Numbered from the stretch's first letter, positions 1 through 8,592 are shown. The stretch is DNA of 64,000 bases from Rhizobium viscosum (GCF_014873945.1 NZ_JADBEC010000003.1:62001-126000), one strand, 5' to 3'. Numbers and translations: made by a program. The notes: generated by a model not told the origin, from the sequence alone.

Positions 1-1
1 C

Positions 2-289
2 GCCAATCTGGCGCGGGACAACAGGGTGTCGTTGACGATCAACCCGGATGCCGGCCAGCTGATGCAGATCACCGGCTTGTCGATGGCCGCGCATGCCGAA
101 AAGGTGGAGGATCCTGACGAGGCCGAAAGGGTGCTCCAGCTGATGCCGGCGAAATATCCTGTTCAGGAGGGCCTGGAGATTGCCATGCCGACGCGGGATC
201 AGATCTGCATCTTCCGCGTCATGCCGAAGGTGATTTCCGTGCTCGATTATTCCAAGGGGTTCGGGCACGCCGATCTCGTGACGCTCTGA
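2..289 (+). CDS. Pyridoxamine 5'-phosphate oxidase (PPOX) family flavoprotein, C-terminal part
   Basis: The reading frame is open from base 2 and the gene clearly begins before the window, so only about 95 C-terminal residues are seen. The segment RVSLTINPD followed by LMQITG and A-x-E-x-V-x-D resembles the beta-barrel strands of FMN-binding PPOX proteins, and the ending with ISVLDYSKGFGHADLV is a C-terminus seen in rhizobial members. A GTG at 26 is inside the domain and is not the start. Substrate unknown; the family includes general-stress and heme or F420-related flavoproteins as well as true PNP oxidases. Confidence 0.7.
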   Translation, partial: ANLARDNRVSLTINPDAGQLMQITGLSMAAHAEKVEDPDEAERVLQLMPAKYPVQEGLEIAMPTRDQICIFRVMPKVISVLDYSKGFGHADLVTL

Positions 290-339
290 TGCGGCGTGCC
301 GCGTAGAGGCGCGGCAGCTTGGTATTAACGGCGTGAAGG

Positions 340-1197
340 TCAGGTGCCCTTTGCGACCTTGGCAGCGCCCCAGAGCGAGCCGGGATTGGCACGGTTGGGA
401 TGGAGTGCCAGCATGGCGTCGAACAGTTCGCGCGCCGTCGTCGTTTCCAGCTCAAGCCTATTGAAATCGCGCAGATATTGCTGTGTCTGGTCGATGATAT
501 CAGGGTTGTCGTCATTTTCCGGAATCTTGTGGCCAGCAACGACGGCCTTCGGCTTCAGCTCCTTCAGGCTATCAAGCGTTTCGATCCAGTGTTGCCGGCT
601 CTCGCGTGTGGTTTCGCCGAGATAGCAGTGGATGCCGTTATAGACGACGTCTCCGCCGACGATCAGCCCAATCGAGGGAACGTACAGGGCGGTCGAGTGC
701 GACATGTCGGTGTGGCCGGCGTCGATCGGGATCAGCTTGTGGCCTTCGAGATCGAGGTCCGGTGTTTCAAGGACATCGGCGACAGCCATGTTCTCAGCGA
801 TCTCGCCGGGGAAGAGTTTGCGCCAGAAGCCGTCGAGCATGTCGGGGGCGCTCTGGCGGCGCATCGCCTCCACCACGTCAGATATGGCATAGGCCTTCGC
901 ATCGGGGAAACGTTCAAGCAACGTGCCGATACCGAAGAAATGGTCGCCATGCCCATGCGTAATATAGATGGCTTTCAGCTGCTTGCCGCTCGCTTCCACC
1001 CAGTCGGCGAGCGTCTTTGTCTGCGGTACGGTCAGGAAGGTATCGACGAGTATGGCATCACGCTCGCCCGAGATGAGCGTGGCCGAATTGGCGACCCATC
1101 GAAGGGAGGGATCGCCACCCGGTACGTCACGGCTGAGGCCCGGGCGGCGGATTGTCAGGACATCATAGCGCAGGCTTGGGGTGGGATTTAAGGGCAT
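340..1197 (-). CDS. MBL-fold metallo-hydrolase
   Basis: 285 residues with the metallo-beta-lactamase zinc motif THGHGDH at about residues 80-86. Further candidate metal ligands lie in DAGHTDMSHS and the C-terminal VVAGHKIPEND. No signal peptide is evident, so it is probably cytosolic. The substrate cannot be read from the sequence; the family covers thioesterases, lactonases and glyoxalase II-like enzymes. It is transcribed divergently from the TetR regulator at 1319 across a 121-bp gap holding a palindrome, which suggests direct control by that repressor and a possible detoxification role. The start is preceded by AAGGAATT on the minus strand. Confidence 0.8.
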   Translation of the reverse strand: MPLNPTPSLRYDVLTIRRPGLSRDVPGGDPSLRWVANSATLISGERDAILVDTFLTVPQTKTLADWVEASGKQLKAIYITHGHGDHFFGIGTLLERFPDAKAYAISDVVEAMRRQSAPDMLDGFWRKLFPGEIAENMAVADVLETPDLDLEGHKLIPIDAGHTDMSHSTALYVPSIGLIVGGDVVYNGIHCYLGETTRESRQHWIETLDSLKELKPKAVVAGHKIPENDDNPDIIDQTQQYLRDFNRLELETTTARELFDAMLALHPNRANPGSLWGAAKVAKGT

Positions 1198-1281
1198 AAT
1201 AGCAATTCCTTGAAAAGTTGGAGTTACGGCTACTGGGCGAGGGGAAAGCCCTTGATTTCAGTAATTAGGAAATTAATATGT

Positions 1282-1289
1282 GACCGGTC
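1282..1289. promoter_or_regulatory. Candidate TetR-family operator palindrome
   Basis: A perfect 8-bp palindrome GACCGGTC sits between the divergent metallo-hydrolase and TetR genes, 30 bp before the TetR start. The ACC/GGT core recalls the half-sites described for NemR-type repressors. It is short, and the assignment rests on position and on the type of the adjacent regulator. Confidence 0.4.
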
Positions 1290-1318
1290 GTCTTTAATTA
1301 TTCAAGAGGAAAACGAAC

Positions 1319-1939
1319 ATGGAAAAGCCGGCCCGCCGCGGTCCCAAGCCGAATATGCAAATGCGGGAGAAACTCATCGAAGCGGGCCTGAGGGAGATCC
1401 ATGCCAACGGCTTTGCCGCGACCGGCATCCAGAAGATCGTCGATGACATCAAGGTTCCAAAGGGCTCCTTCTATAACTACTTTGACAGCAAGGAGGCCTT
1501 CGGAGCGGAGATTTCCGATCGCTATTCCGAGCAGGCGCTTGCCCGGCTCGTGAGCTTTCTTGCTGATGCCGACAAACCGCCCCTTCGCCGGCTCAAGGCT
1601 TATTTCGACGATCGCACCGCGTCCTTTGCGCTCAGAGGTCATACGCAGGGCTGCGTACTCGGCAATTTCAGTGCCGAGACGGTCGATCATAGCGAGTTGA
1701 TCCGCCAGCATGTGGCAGCGCATTTCAGCCGCTGGAGCGAGGTCATCGCGGCTTGCCTCGCCGAAGCGCAGAGAGACGGCACACTAACTGGCGAGCTGCC
1801 GGCCGAAACACTTGCCGATTTCATCCTGAACAGTTGGGAGGGGGCACTTCTGCGCATGCGCGCCGACCGTAGCGGAGCGCCGCTCGAAACATTCAAGCAG
1901 ATGGTCTTTGATGTGCTGCTGCACGGTAGAGGGCATTGA
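1319..1939 (+). CDS. TetR/AcrR family regulator, NemR/AcuR-like
   Basis: 206 residues. The N-terminal TetR helix-turn-helix occupies about residues 15-60 and ends in KGSFYNYFDSKEAF. The ligand-binding half contains RGHTQGCVLGN, with Cys112 where NemR-type electrophile and hypochlorite sensors carry their reactive cysteine. Preceded by AAGAGGAAAACGAAC as ribosome binding site. It is divergent from the metallo-hydrolase, so local repression is likely. Redox or electrophile sensing is inferred from the NemR-like C-terminal half, not shown. Confidence 0.82.
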   Translation: MEKPARRGPKPNMQMREKLIEAGLREIHANGFAATGIQKIVDDIKVPKGSFYNYFDSKEAFGAEISDRYSEQALARLVSFLADADKPPLRRLKAYFDDRTASFALRGHTQGCVLGNFSAETVDHSELIRQHVAAHFSRWSEVIAACLAEAQRDGTLTGELPAETLADFILNSWEGALLRMRADRSGAPLETFKQMVFDVLLHGRGH

Positions 1940-2053
1940 GGATCATTTACCTCGATTAAGGAGAGATTTCTGTTCCAGCTCGGGCATTTACCATCTTGGC
2001 CGACGTCATGGATCGGCAATAGTTCCAGCTTAATTCCGACATGTTCGGGCTGA

Positions 2054-2476
2054 AGTTTCCGGCATCGACACACGGGCGAGGGATCAGATGCCGGGCATTC
2101 TCATTGCAACCCTGTTGGCGACTGTCTCGGCCAAAGCGCCGATGAATATGCCAGCGGCGATCTTCTCTTTTCGGATTGTGGCGGTTCGCGGCAGTTCGTC
2201 ACCGGCTATGTTTCCGGCTGGCTCGACAAATGGAACCGTGATGAGTTTCTTGCGCGGCGTGCATTCGCGGATGCGGCCGGGGATCCGCAGGCGATGGTCG
2301 GTATAACCCGTCTCGGCCATTCGGTCGGGTGGAATATCTGCCTGCCGCCGGGCACGACGCCCATCGTGATCGGTGAAATGCTCTGCCACTTCCTGCAGGA
2401 GAATCCAGGTGTTCGCAGTGCCGAGGGCGACGATCTGGTGATGACCGTCGTTACCCGCAGCTACGGCTGCCGGTAA
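2054..2476 (+). pseudogene. Remnant of a Rap1a/Tai-like secreted protein
   Basis: One frame is open from just after a TGA at 2051-2053 to the stop at 2474-2476. It contains FVTGYVSGWLDKW, then ICLPPGTT, a segment like FLQENP, and a terminal RSYGC, the pattern of the Rap1a/Tai immunity fold (cysteine, GY-x-x-G, C-x-P-x-G, final cysteine). No ATG, GTG or TTG occurs in frame before codon 81, and no signal peptide is encoded in that frame, although members are secreted. A lost or frameshifted 5' end is the simplest reading. The ATG at 2294 would give only a 60-residue tail. Confidence 0.5.
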
Positions 2477-2484
2477 GGCAGGCG

Positions 2485-2922
2485 TCAGGCCTTGCTGACA
2501 AGAATGGCGCCGCCGATGATAAGCAGGGTGCCGGCAGAGAGTTTCATGATATCCACCTCAGCAGCCTCTCCCAGATACACCGCGCCGACGGCGAGCGTCA
2601 CCAGGACGTTGCAGCTCCAGATCGGCGCGAGCTTGGAGACCGGCACGCCGTAGGCAAAGAGCGCGAAACTGATGAGGCCGGTGCCGAAGGCGAAACAGAG
2701 GCCGGCGACGGCGGCAAAGCCGATGCCTTCTGACGTCCAGGGCGCGGGGCGCCAGATCAGGGCAGAAATCCCGCCCGCTACCGCAAGCGTCAGGCCGAAG
2801 GCGATGAGATAGGCCGAAGAGCCGACGCCCGATACGGCGCTCTGCTTCTGGAAAATAGCGGTGATGCCCCAGAGAATGGCGGGAGCCACGCCGCCGACGA
2901 ACAAGGGCCAGAATGCAGTCAT
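2485..2922 (-). CDS. EamA-like small DMT-family membrane protein
   Basis: 145 residues, almost wholly hydrophobic, with four or five membrane segments: about residues 5-25, 38-57, 66-88, 95-115 and 122-142. The pattern IWSCNVLVTLAVGAVYLGE near the C-terminus is typical of one EamA repeat. Full EamA transporters have two repeats and ten helices, so this single-repeat protein would work as a dimer if functional. The start is preceded by AGGAGTTTT. It converges with the Rap1a-like remnant. Substrate unknown. Confidence 0.7.
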   Translation of the reverse strand: MTAFWPLFVGGVAPAILWGITAIFQKQSAVSGVGSSAYLIAFGLTLAVAGGISALIWRPAPWTSEGIGFAAVAGLCFAFGTGLISFALFAYGVPVSKLAPIWSCNVLVTLAVGAVYLGEAAEVDIMKLSAGTLLIIGGAILVSKA

Positions 2923-3080
2923 GATAAAACTCCTGTCGCACCGGACACGCTGAGGCCTTCAGGGAAGGCGATCTGGATGTGGTGCCACCAGACTAGGAGT
3001 TTCTTCTTGTTCTTTGTGGTCTTGTTGTTTTGCTGAAAACTGGCAGATTCACGCGCCGTCGGCAAGCAGCAGGATGACTG

Positions 3081-3521
3081 TCACGCCCGCTTTTCTGCCT
3101 GGGCGGTGGCCATTGCGATCTCGCCGATTTCGGCCAGCGTCACCCTCTGGAATTCCCGCTCAAGCGTCTGTTCGGCGCTTTCAAAGGCGCGCTCCAGCTT
3201 GCCATTGGCGGCGCGCTCGACCGGGCAGGACGGGTGATCGTTGGAAAGCGGCGCATCGAGGATCGTTTCGCCCTGCAGGGCGCGCTGCACATCCAGAATG
3301 GTAATCTCTGCCAACGGCCTTGTCAGCGACCAGCCGCCGCCGCGGCCGCCTTCTGATTCGACGATACCGTATTGGCGCAGCGAGGCCATGGTGCGGCGGA
3401 CCACGACAGGATTGGTGTTCAGCATCTGGGCGATGCGCTCGCTCGTTTCCCGGCCGCCCAGCAATCCCATATGCACGAGAACATGGATCATTCGTGCCAG
3501 TCTTCCGTCTTGCCGCATCTG
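3081..3521 (-). CDS. Rrf2 family transcriptional regulator
   Basis: About 146 residues from the chosen ATG. The N-terminal winged helix (ARMIHVLVHM, ETSERIAQMLNTNPVVVRRTM) and GRGGGWSLTRP match the Rrf2 family. Only one cysteine is present (in HPSCPVE), so the three-Cys iron-sulfur site of IscR and NsrR is absent and another signal is sensed. An upstream in-frame ATG at 3542 would overlap the palindromic operator, so the start at 3521 is preferred. Divergent from the alpha/beta hydrolase at 3659; autoregulation and control of that gene are likely. Confidence 0.82.
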   Translation of the reverse strand, partial: QMRQDGRLARMIHVLVHMGLLGGRETSERIAQMLNTNPVVVRRTMASLRQYGIVESEGGRGGGWSLTRPLAEITILDVQRALQGETILDAPLSNDHPSCPVERAANGKLERAFESAEQTLEREFQRVTLAEIGEIAMATAQAEKRA

Positions 3522-3534
3522 CGTCTCTCCATAG

Positions 3535-3553
3535 CGTAACAAATATTGTTACG
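3535..3553. promoter_or_regulatory. Palindromic operator between Rrf2 and hydrolase genes
   Basis: CGTAACAAATATTGTTACG is a perfect 8-bp inverted repeat around three bases, immediately upstream of the Rrf2 start. A second CTGTAACG half-site lies about 20 bp further towards the hydrolase. Rrf2 proteins bind dyads of this size as dimers. Position and symmetry make it the likely shared operator of the divergent pair. Confidence 0.6.
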
Positions 3554-3658
3554 GTCTATTGACTCCTCTTTTCTGTAACGTAAAAAGATACGGAATCAAA
3601 GATTCAATGGCGCCCGGATGCATTTTATAGGGGCGCGCCTGTTGTCGAGGAGCCAGAG

Positions 3659-4627
3659 ATGCAGCGCATGATCGAAACAGCAACCTTGAGGATGAGCATT
3701 GCCGAAGCCGGCGAGGGGCCGCTGGTGTTGCTGTGCCATGGGTTTCCGGAGACATCGCATGCCTGGCGTCATCAGATCACCGCACTTGCCGGGGCGGGCT
3801 TTCATGCCGTGGCGCCCGACATGCGCGGTTATGGCCGAACGGAAAGCCCTGACGAGACTGGCGCCTATACGGTCTTCGATCTCGTGGCCGACATGGTGGC
3901 GCTCGTCGATGCGCTTGGTGAGGAAAAGGCTGTTATCGTCGGCAATGACTGGGGTGCGACGGTTGCCTGGCAAGCCGCACTGATGCGGCCGGACAGGTTC
4001 CGGGGCATTGTCGCGATGAGCGTGCCTCTCATGGGCCAGCCGCCCGTGCCGCCGACGAAAATCTTTCCGGCGACAGCGGATCACCTGCTCTATGTGCTCT
4101 ATTTCCAGGAGCCGGGATTGGCGGAAGCCGAGTTCGAGCGGAATGTAGATGTCACGCTGCGCAAGATCTATGGCGCCGCCGGCGGCGAGGCAGGTCCGCG
4201 ACTGCCAGGCGACGGAACGCCCAATCCGTTCGGCATGGTCTTGCGCGCATCCGGTCTGCTGGCTGATCTGCCCAACTGGGAAACGCTGCCCAAATGGCTG
4301 CCGCAAGCCGACCTCGATGTCTTTGCCGATGCATTCAAGGCGTCAGGCTTTCGCGGCGGGTTGAATTATTACAGGAACCTCGACCGGAACTGGGAATTGC
4401 AGAAAGCTTTGGCGGGGCTGAAAGTCGAGGTTCCCGCGCTGTTCATGGCCGGCGAACGCGACACGGGCCTTGCCATCCCCGGCATGCGGGAGATTATCGA
4501 TGCGATGCCAGGGCTCGCGCCTGGCCTCAGGGCGACGCAGTTCGTGCCCGGTGCGGGCCATTGGCTGCCGCAGGAGCGGCCGGAGATCGTCTGCCGCGCG
4601 ATTATCGATTTCGTGCAGGCTTTGTGA
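3659..4627 (+). CDS. Alpha/beta hydrolase, epoxide hydrolase-like
   Basis: 322 residues. Oxyanion motif HGFPE at residues 28-32, the nucleophile elbow GNDWG with Asp97, and the C-terminal GAGHW with the catalytic His. An Asp nucleophile in this context indicates epoxide hydrolases or haloalkane dehalogenases rather than esterases. HGFPE and the surrounding RGYG-x-T-x-x-P favour soluble epoxide hydrolase. No signal peptide. Expression is probably set by the neighbouring Rrf2 regulator through the palindrome at 3535-3553. Natural substrate unknown. Confidence 0.8.
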   Translation: MQRMIETATLRMSIAEAGEGPLVLLCHGFPETSHAWRHQITALAGAGFHAVAPDMRGYGRTESPDETGAYTVFDLVADMVALVDALGEEKAVIVGNDWGATVAWQAALMRPDRFRGIVAMSVPLMGQPPVPPTKIFPATADHLLYVLYFQEPGLAEAEFERNVDVTLRKIYGAAGGEAGPRLPGDGTPNPFGMVLRASGLLADLPNWETLPKWLPQADLDVFADAFKASGFRGGLNYYRNLDRNWELQKALAGLKVEVPALFMAGERDTGLAIPGMREIIDAMPGLAPGLRATQFVPGAGHWLPQERPEIVCRAIIDFVQAL

Positions 4628-4631
4628 CCGG

Positions 4632-5477
4632 TTAATGCCCTTCGTCCAGCATCGCCTCGAGCGTGGCGATCAGTTTGTGGCTGCCATTGCGATCATCGGC
4701 AATGGTCTGGAAGACGCCAGCCATACCCTTGAAGATCAGGGCGGCGGGATCGTCAGACCCCAGGAACTCGGCGATTTCTTCCATTTCCGCCACCCAGCGA
4801 TAGGCCTTCGGAAACATATCCGGAATGGAATGGCGTAGCCGCTTCAGATGCTCGGCCTGGCTTTCGGCCAGTTCCACCTTCAATGCCTCGCTGGCACCGG
4901 AGCGTGCGGCCGCAAGCAGCATGGCGGCGGAGAGGCCGGTGATGCCCTTGTTGATGCCGGCGTAACACATCTTCAACGCGGAGGCGGCTCCAACAGGGCC
5001 TTTCACGCGGCGGATCTTCAGGCCGAAGCGGGAGAGGAGATCAGGTTCGCCTGCGAGATCGCCGCTGAGGCAGACGACCGGTCCGGCCTTGCCGGGAACC
5101 GGCGGGCCGCCGATGATCGAGCCGTCGATGACCTTGGCGCCTGTGGAAGCGAAGCCTGCGGCCAGCTTTTCCATGGTCTTCGGGCTGATCGCGTTGAGAT
5201 CGACGAAGGGTGGTTTCTTGCCGCTGTCGCGCAGCACCGGAGCGATGAGATCCGCAACCTTCTGCGCTTCTGCCGGCGGAACGATGGAGAGGATGATATC
5301 GGCCTCGGCGAATGCCGAAAGCGGGGCGGCGACGAGGCCCGCTGCGCGAGCGCGTTCGAGGGTCACCGCGCTGCGTCCCTCGAGAAAGGTGATGACCTTG
5401 GCGCTTGACTCGACGAGGCGGCGGCCGACGGCGCTGCCCATGGCGCCGGCGCCGAACAATGCAATGGTGGTGGACAT
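4632..5477 (-). CDS. NAD(P)-dependent oxidoreductase, 6-phosphogluconate dehydrogenase superfamily (DUF1932 type)
   Basis: 281 residues. The N-terminal Rossmann motif ALFGAGAMGSAVG binds the dinucleotide. FVDLNAISPKT and DGSIIGGPP match the active-site region of the beta-hydroxyacid dehydrogenase and DUF1932 group, and ALKMCYAGINKG carries the catalytic-lysine helix. The gene converges with the alpha/beta hydrolase (4 bp between stop codons). The true substrate, some 2- or 3-hydroxy acid, cannot be told from sequence. Confidence 0.78.
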   Translation of the reverse strand: MSTTIALFGAGAMGSAVGRRLVESSAKVITFLEGRSAVTLERARAAGLVAAPLSAFAEADIILSIVPPAEAQKVADLIAPVLRDSGKKPPFVDLNAISPKTMEKLAAGFASTGAKVIDGSIIGGPPVPGKAGPVVCLSGDLAGEPDLLSRFGLKIRRVKGPVGAASALKMCYAGINKGITGLSAAMLLAAARSGASEALKVELAESQAEHLKRLRHSIPDMFPKAYRWVAEMEEIAEFLGSDDPAALIFKGMAGVFQTIADDRNGSHKLIATLEAMLDEGH

Positions 5478-5554
5478 TGACGGATGAGACCTCTTTGGCG
5501 GGGATACCGAGACACTAGGGCCAGAGGATCAGTGCAGCAAGGCGAATGCGGCTA

Positions 5555-6253
5555 TTAGTCCCGCATCCTCAGCTCATCCGTCTGCATCTGCAGGGAGCCC
5601 AGCGTTTCCAAAAAACTCATGCCGAGCAAGCTCTGGTCGAGCCTCCCGTCCTCAGCGACCGACGCGGCGACATTGCTGCGCACGATCGGGCCGATCGCGA
5701 CCTGATCAAGGGTAACGGGGGCGGCGCGGGCGCGGCCGTTGGCGGTCATCACGGTCATGGAATAGGTGAGCTGCTTCGGGTCTATACCGACGCGCAGCGC
5801 ATCGGCATGCGAGAGCGCCACCATGCTGGCGCCAGTATCGACGAGCATCGGTACCGACTGGCCGTTGACCGAGACCTCAGCCTCGAAATGGCCGCTCAGC
5901 ATCTTGTGGACGATGACTTCCTGCCCGCCCTCACTCGTTGTGACGACGACGGCGCGGCCCGGCACGAGGCCGGCAAGCAGGCGGTTGCCGACGCCAAGTG
6001 CATCCTGACGGTAGAGATAGGCGGTTGCGAGCGCCAAGATGATGACGAGCCAGATCATCAACTGCCGCATGGTCTGGCCTATATTTCGACGGCTGCCCAA
6101 GATGCCGGCGGCCAGCATCAGGGCGATCGGCAGCAGGTAGACGAAGCGGCCGAAATCGTCGCTTGCCAGTCCGAAAATGCGGCTCTGGTCGCTATTGAAG
6201 AGCAGGACGGCAAGGCCGATGCCGATGACGGCAAGCAGGAGGATGAGGCGCAT
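5555..6253 (-). CDS. TIGR02281-type clan AA aspartic protease, membrane anchored
   Basis: 232 residues. An N-terminal membrane segment (residues 1-20) and two more near 35-50 and 65-85 precede a retropepsin-like domain with the catalytic LVDTGASMVALS and a downstream hydrophobic-hydrophobic-G loop (SLLGMSFLE). Its ATG overlaps the stop of the DUF1289 gene (ATGA), so the two are translationally coupled. This protease, DUF1289 and cobS form a minus-strand run commonly conserved in Rhizobiales. Substrate unknown. Confidence 0.8.
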   Translation of the reverse strand: MRLILLLAVIGIGLAVLLFNSDQSRIFGLASDDFGRFVYLLPIALMLAAGILGSRRNIGQTMRQLMIWLVIILALATAYLYRQDALGVGNRLLAGLVPGRAVVVTTSEGGQEVIVHKMLSGHFEAEVSVNGQSVPMLVDTGASMVALSHADALRVGIDPKQLTYSMTVMTANGRARAAPVTLDQVAIGPIVRSNVAASVAEDGRLDQSLLGMSFLETLGSLQMQTDELRMRD

Positions 6254-6450
6254 CAGCCGACGGCCTCCAGAGTTTTCGTCGATTCGGGAGCGAGTTCCGC
6301 GAGGCGGGTGGGCAGGTTTTCCATGATGGCCTCGCGTTCCTCGTCGGAAAAGCGCATCCAGCCGGCAATTTCATCCGCTGTGCGGCCGCATCCGGCGCAG
6401 AGACCGGTGAGAGGATCCAGGGAGCATACGCGGATGCAGGGTGTTCGCAT
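6253..6450 (-). CDS. DUF1289 domain protein (small Cys-rich)
   Basis: 65 residues. The pattern TPCIRVCSLDPLTGLCAGCGRT gives four cysteines (C-x3-C-x8-C-x2-C), followed by EIAGWMRFSDEER, the hallmark of DUF1289. The cysteines suggest a metal site. It lies 18 bp after cobS and overlaps the protease start by one base, so the three are probably one transcript. No function is established for the family. Confidence 0.85.
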   Translation of the reverse strand: MRTPCIRVCSLDPLTGLCAGCGRTADEIAGWMRFSDEEREAIMENLPTRLAELAPESTKTLEAVG

Positions 6451-6468
6451 GGGCGATATATCGGGATT

Positions 6469-7260
6469 TCAGAGGGCCATGGCAAGGGCGCAGAAGGCTG
6501 CGACCTCGCAAATCTGCTGGTTGGCGCCGAGCGTATCGCCGGTGTGCCCGCCAAGCCTGCGGCGGATGAACCAGGTGAAGGCGAGCGTCGAAAGACCGGC
6601 GGCGAGAAGGGCCGAGACGAACGGCAACAGACCGAGTGCCGGCCAGACCAGAATGGCGGTGATGAAGCCTGCCGTAACGAGGGCGATCTGCATCGTCACT
6701 TCCGCTGGGCTTCCAGCCGAGGCTGCAAGCCCATCCGGCTTTGCGGCGGGAAGGCGCTGCCAGTGCCATGCGATCGCCCCACGGCTGAGTGCGGCTACGG
6801 CGGGAATGGCAAGTGCTGCAGCAAAAGGCGGAGCCTCGCGGGCAATGGCGGCAAGGGCAGAGGCCCGCAGGGCGAAAGAGAGAATCAGGGCAATCGCGCC
6901 GTAACTGCCGATGCGGCTGTCCTTCATGATAAGAAGGCTCTGCTCGCGCGATTTGCCGCCGCCGATACCGTCGGCCGTATCGGCAAGCCCATCCTCGTGC
7001 AGCGCGCCCGTTAGGATCGTCTGGACAGCGAGGGCAACAAGTGCGGCCATCAGGCGGTCGGCGCGCAGGCCCAGTATGACGAAGAAGATCAGAGCGGGCA
7101 GGGCGCCGATGACAAGGCCGGCCACCGGGAAGACACGCACCAGCCGGCCAAGCTTTCCGTCATAGCCGGCAAAAAGCCATGGCGGCATGGGAATGCGGCT
7201 CAGGAAAGCCACGGCGCGCGCGGCATCGACCACGATGTCTTTTATGATTCCTGGGATCAT
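6469..7260 (-). CDS. cobS: Adenosylcobinamide-GDP ribazoletransferase
   Basis: 263 residues of an integral membrane enzyme that joins adenosylcobinamide-GDP to alpha-ribazole (or its phosphate), the last assembly step of cobalamin. The family motif HEDGLADTADGIGGG (about residues 88-102) holds the acidic metal-binding residues, and several hydrophobic helices follow. Length is typical (about 250-265). It is divergent from cobT, which makes the other substrate, so the two products meet in the same step. No cobalamin riboswitch is recognisable in the gap between them. Confidence 0.92.
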   Translation of the reverse strand: MIPGIIKDIVVDAARAVAFLSRIPMPPWLFAGYDGKLGRLVRVFPVAGLVIGALPALIFFVILGLRADRLMAALVALAVQTILTGALHEDGLADTADGIGGGKSREQSLLIMKDSRIGSYGAIALILSFALRASALAAIAREAPPFAAALAIPAVAALSRGAIAWHWQRLPAAKPDGLAASAGSPAEVTMQIALVTAGFITAILVWPALGLLPFVSALLAAGLSTLAFTWFIRRRLGGHTGDTLGANQQICEVAAFCALAMAL

Positions 7261-7419
7261 TCTCTGTTGCCCTCTCTCCGCAGCGTTTTGGTCTCCCTGC
7301 GGCTTTTGGCGCTGTGTGCTTTTTCACATTGTTCGCCTGGGCCGCTCGCTTTAAGAGAGTCGCCACGCAAAGAACCCGATTTGCCGGGAAAAGACAAGAA
7401 TACAAGGAAAGCCATTCAG

Positions 7420-8436
7420 ATGAGCGTTTCAGGCCTGCCGTTCGACGATTTTCGCGCCCTTCTTCGTGACCTGCCGGGACCGGATGCCCGCGCGCTGGTC
7501 GCCGCCCGCGAACGCGACGCGCAACTGACCAAGCCGCCGGGTGCGCTTGGCCGACTGGAAGAGATCGCTTTCTGGCTCGCCGCCTGGACGGGCAAGCCAC
7601 CCGCTGTCAACCGGCCGCTGGTCGCGATCTTCGCCGGCAATCATGGTGTCGTGCGGCAGGGAATCACGCCTTTCCCGCCTGAAGTGACACAGCAGATGGT
7701 GGAGAATTTCGCGGCCGGCGGGGCGGCAATCAACCAGATCTGCGTCGCCTATGACCTCGGCTTAAAAGTCTTCGATCTGGCGCTCGATTACCCGACCGGC
7801 GACATCACCCAGGAGCCGGCGCTGACCGAGCGCGATTGTGCCGCCACCATGGCCTTCGGGATGGAAGCGATCGCCGGCGGCACGGACCTGCTCTGCATCG
7901 GCGAAATGGGCATCGGCAATACGACGATTGCGGCTGCGATCAACTACGCGCTTTACGGCGGCACGGCGCGTGACTGGGTTGGCCCCGGCACCGGTTCGGA
8001 AGGCGAGATGCTGGAGCGCAAGATCGATGCCGTCGAGCGCGCTGTCGAACTGCACAGCGATCATCTCAACGATCCGCTCGAAATCATGCGCCGCCTCGGC
8101 GGGCGCGAGATCGCGGCAATGGCGGGCGCCATCCTCGCGGCGCGCATGGAGCGCATTCCTGTGCTGATCGACGGTTATACGGCGACGGCTGCAGGCGCGA
8201 TCCTGCAGGCCGCCAATCCGTCTGCGCTCGACCACTGCCTGATCGGCCATGTCTCGGCCGAACCGGGGCATCTGCGGGCCATCGAACAGCTCGGCAAGAC
8301 ACCGCTTCTGGCGCTCGGCATGCGGCTTGGCGAGGGCACTGGTGCAGCCCTTGCCGCCGGCATCGTCAAGGCGGCCGCCGCCTGCCATTCCGGCATGGCA
8401 ACCTTCAGCCAGGCAGGTGTTTCCGGCAAACATTAG
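7420..8436 (+). CDS. cobT: Nicotinate-nucleotide--dimethylbenzimidazole phosphoribosyltransferase
   Basis: 338 residues from the ATG at 7420. The frame is open upstream to a TTG at 7267, but the extension is not domain-like and the length from 7420 suits the family (about 340). Motifs: KPPGALGRLEE near the N-terminus, LLCIGEMGIGNTT in the middle, and LRLGEGTGAALA, which carries the catalytic Glu, near the C-terminus. It makes alpha-ribazole phosphate from dimethylbenzimidazole and nicotinate mononucleotide. Divergent from cobS. Confidence 0.93.
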   Translation: MSVSGLPFDDFRALLRDLPGPDARALVAARERDAQLTKPPGALGRLEEIAFWLAAWTGKPPAVNRPLVAIFAGNHGVVRQGITPFPPEVTQQMVENFAAGGAAINQICVAYDLGLKVFDLALDYPTGDITQEPALTERDCAATMAFGMEAIAGGTDLLCIGEMGIGNTTIAAAINYALYGGTARDWVGPGTGSEGEMLERKIDAVERAVELHSDHLNDPLEIMRRLGGREIAAMAGAILAARMERIPVLIDGYTATAAGAILQAANPSALDHCLIGHVSAEPGHLRAIEQLGKTPLLALGMRLGEGTGAALAAGIVKAAAACHSGMATFSQAGVSGKH

Positions 8437-8592
8437 GACTCAAACTTAAGCTCGTGGAGGCGGAGCGACATGTACCGGATCGCTCCCGCCACTGGAGAAG
8501 GTGCGGTCCGGCCGCCGCACAGATTGCGGGCTCGACGCGTGAGGCATTTTCAGACGCCTTGACGCAAGACCGCCGGTATCATCCGGACATTG

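Noticed and set aside
7261..7419. Cobalamin riboswitch between cobS and cobT
   Set aside because: The gap is only about 160 bp and shows no B12-box-like conserved sequence or fitting structure.
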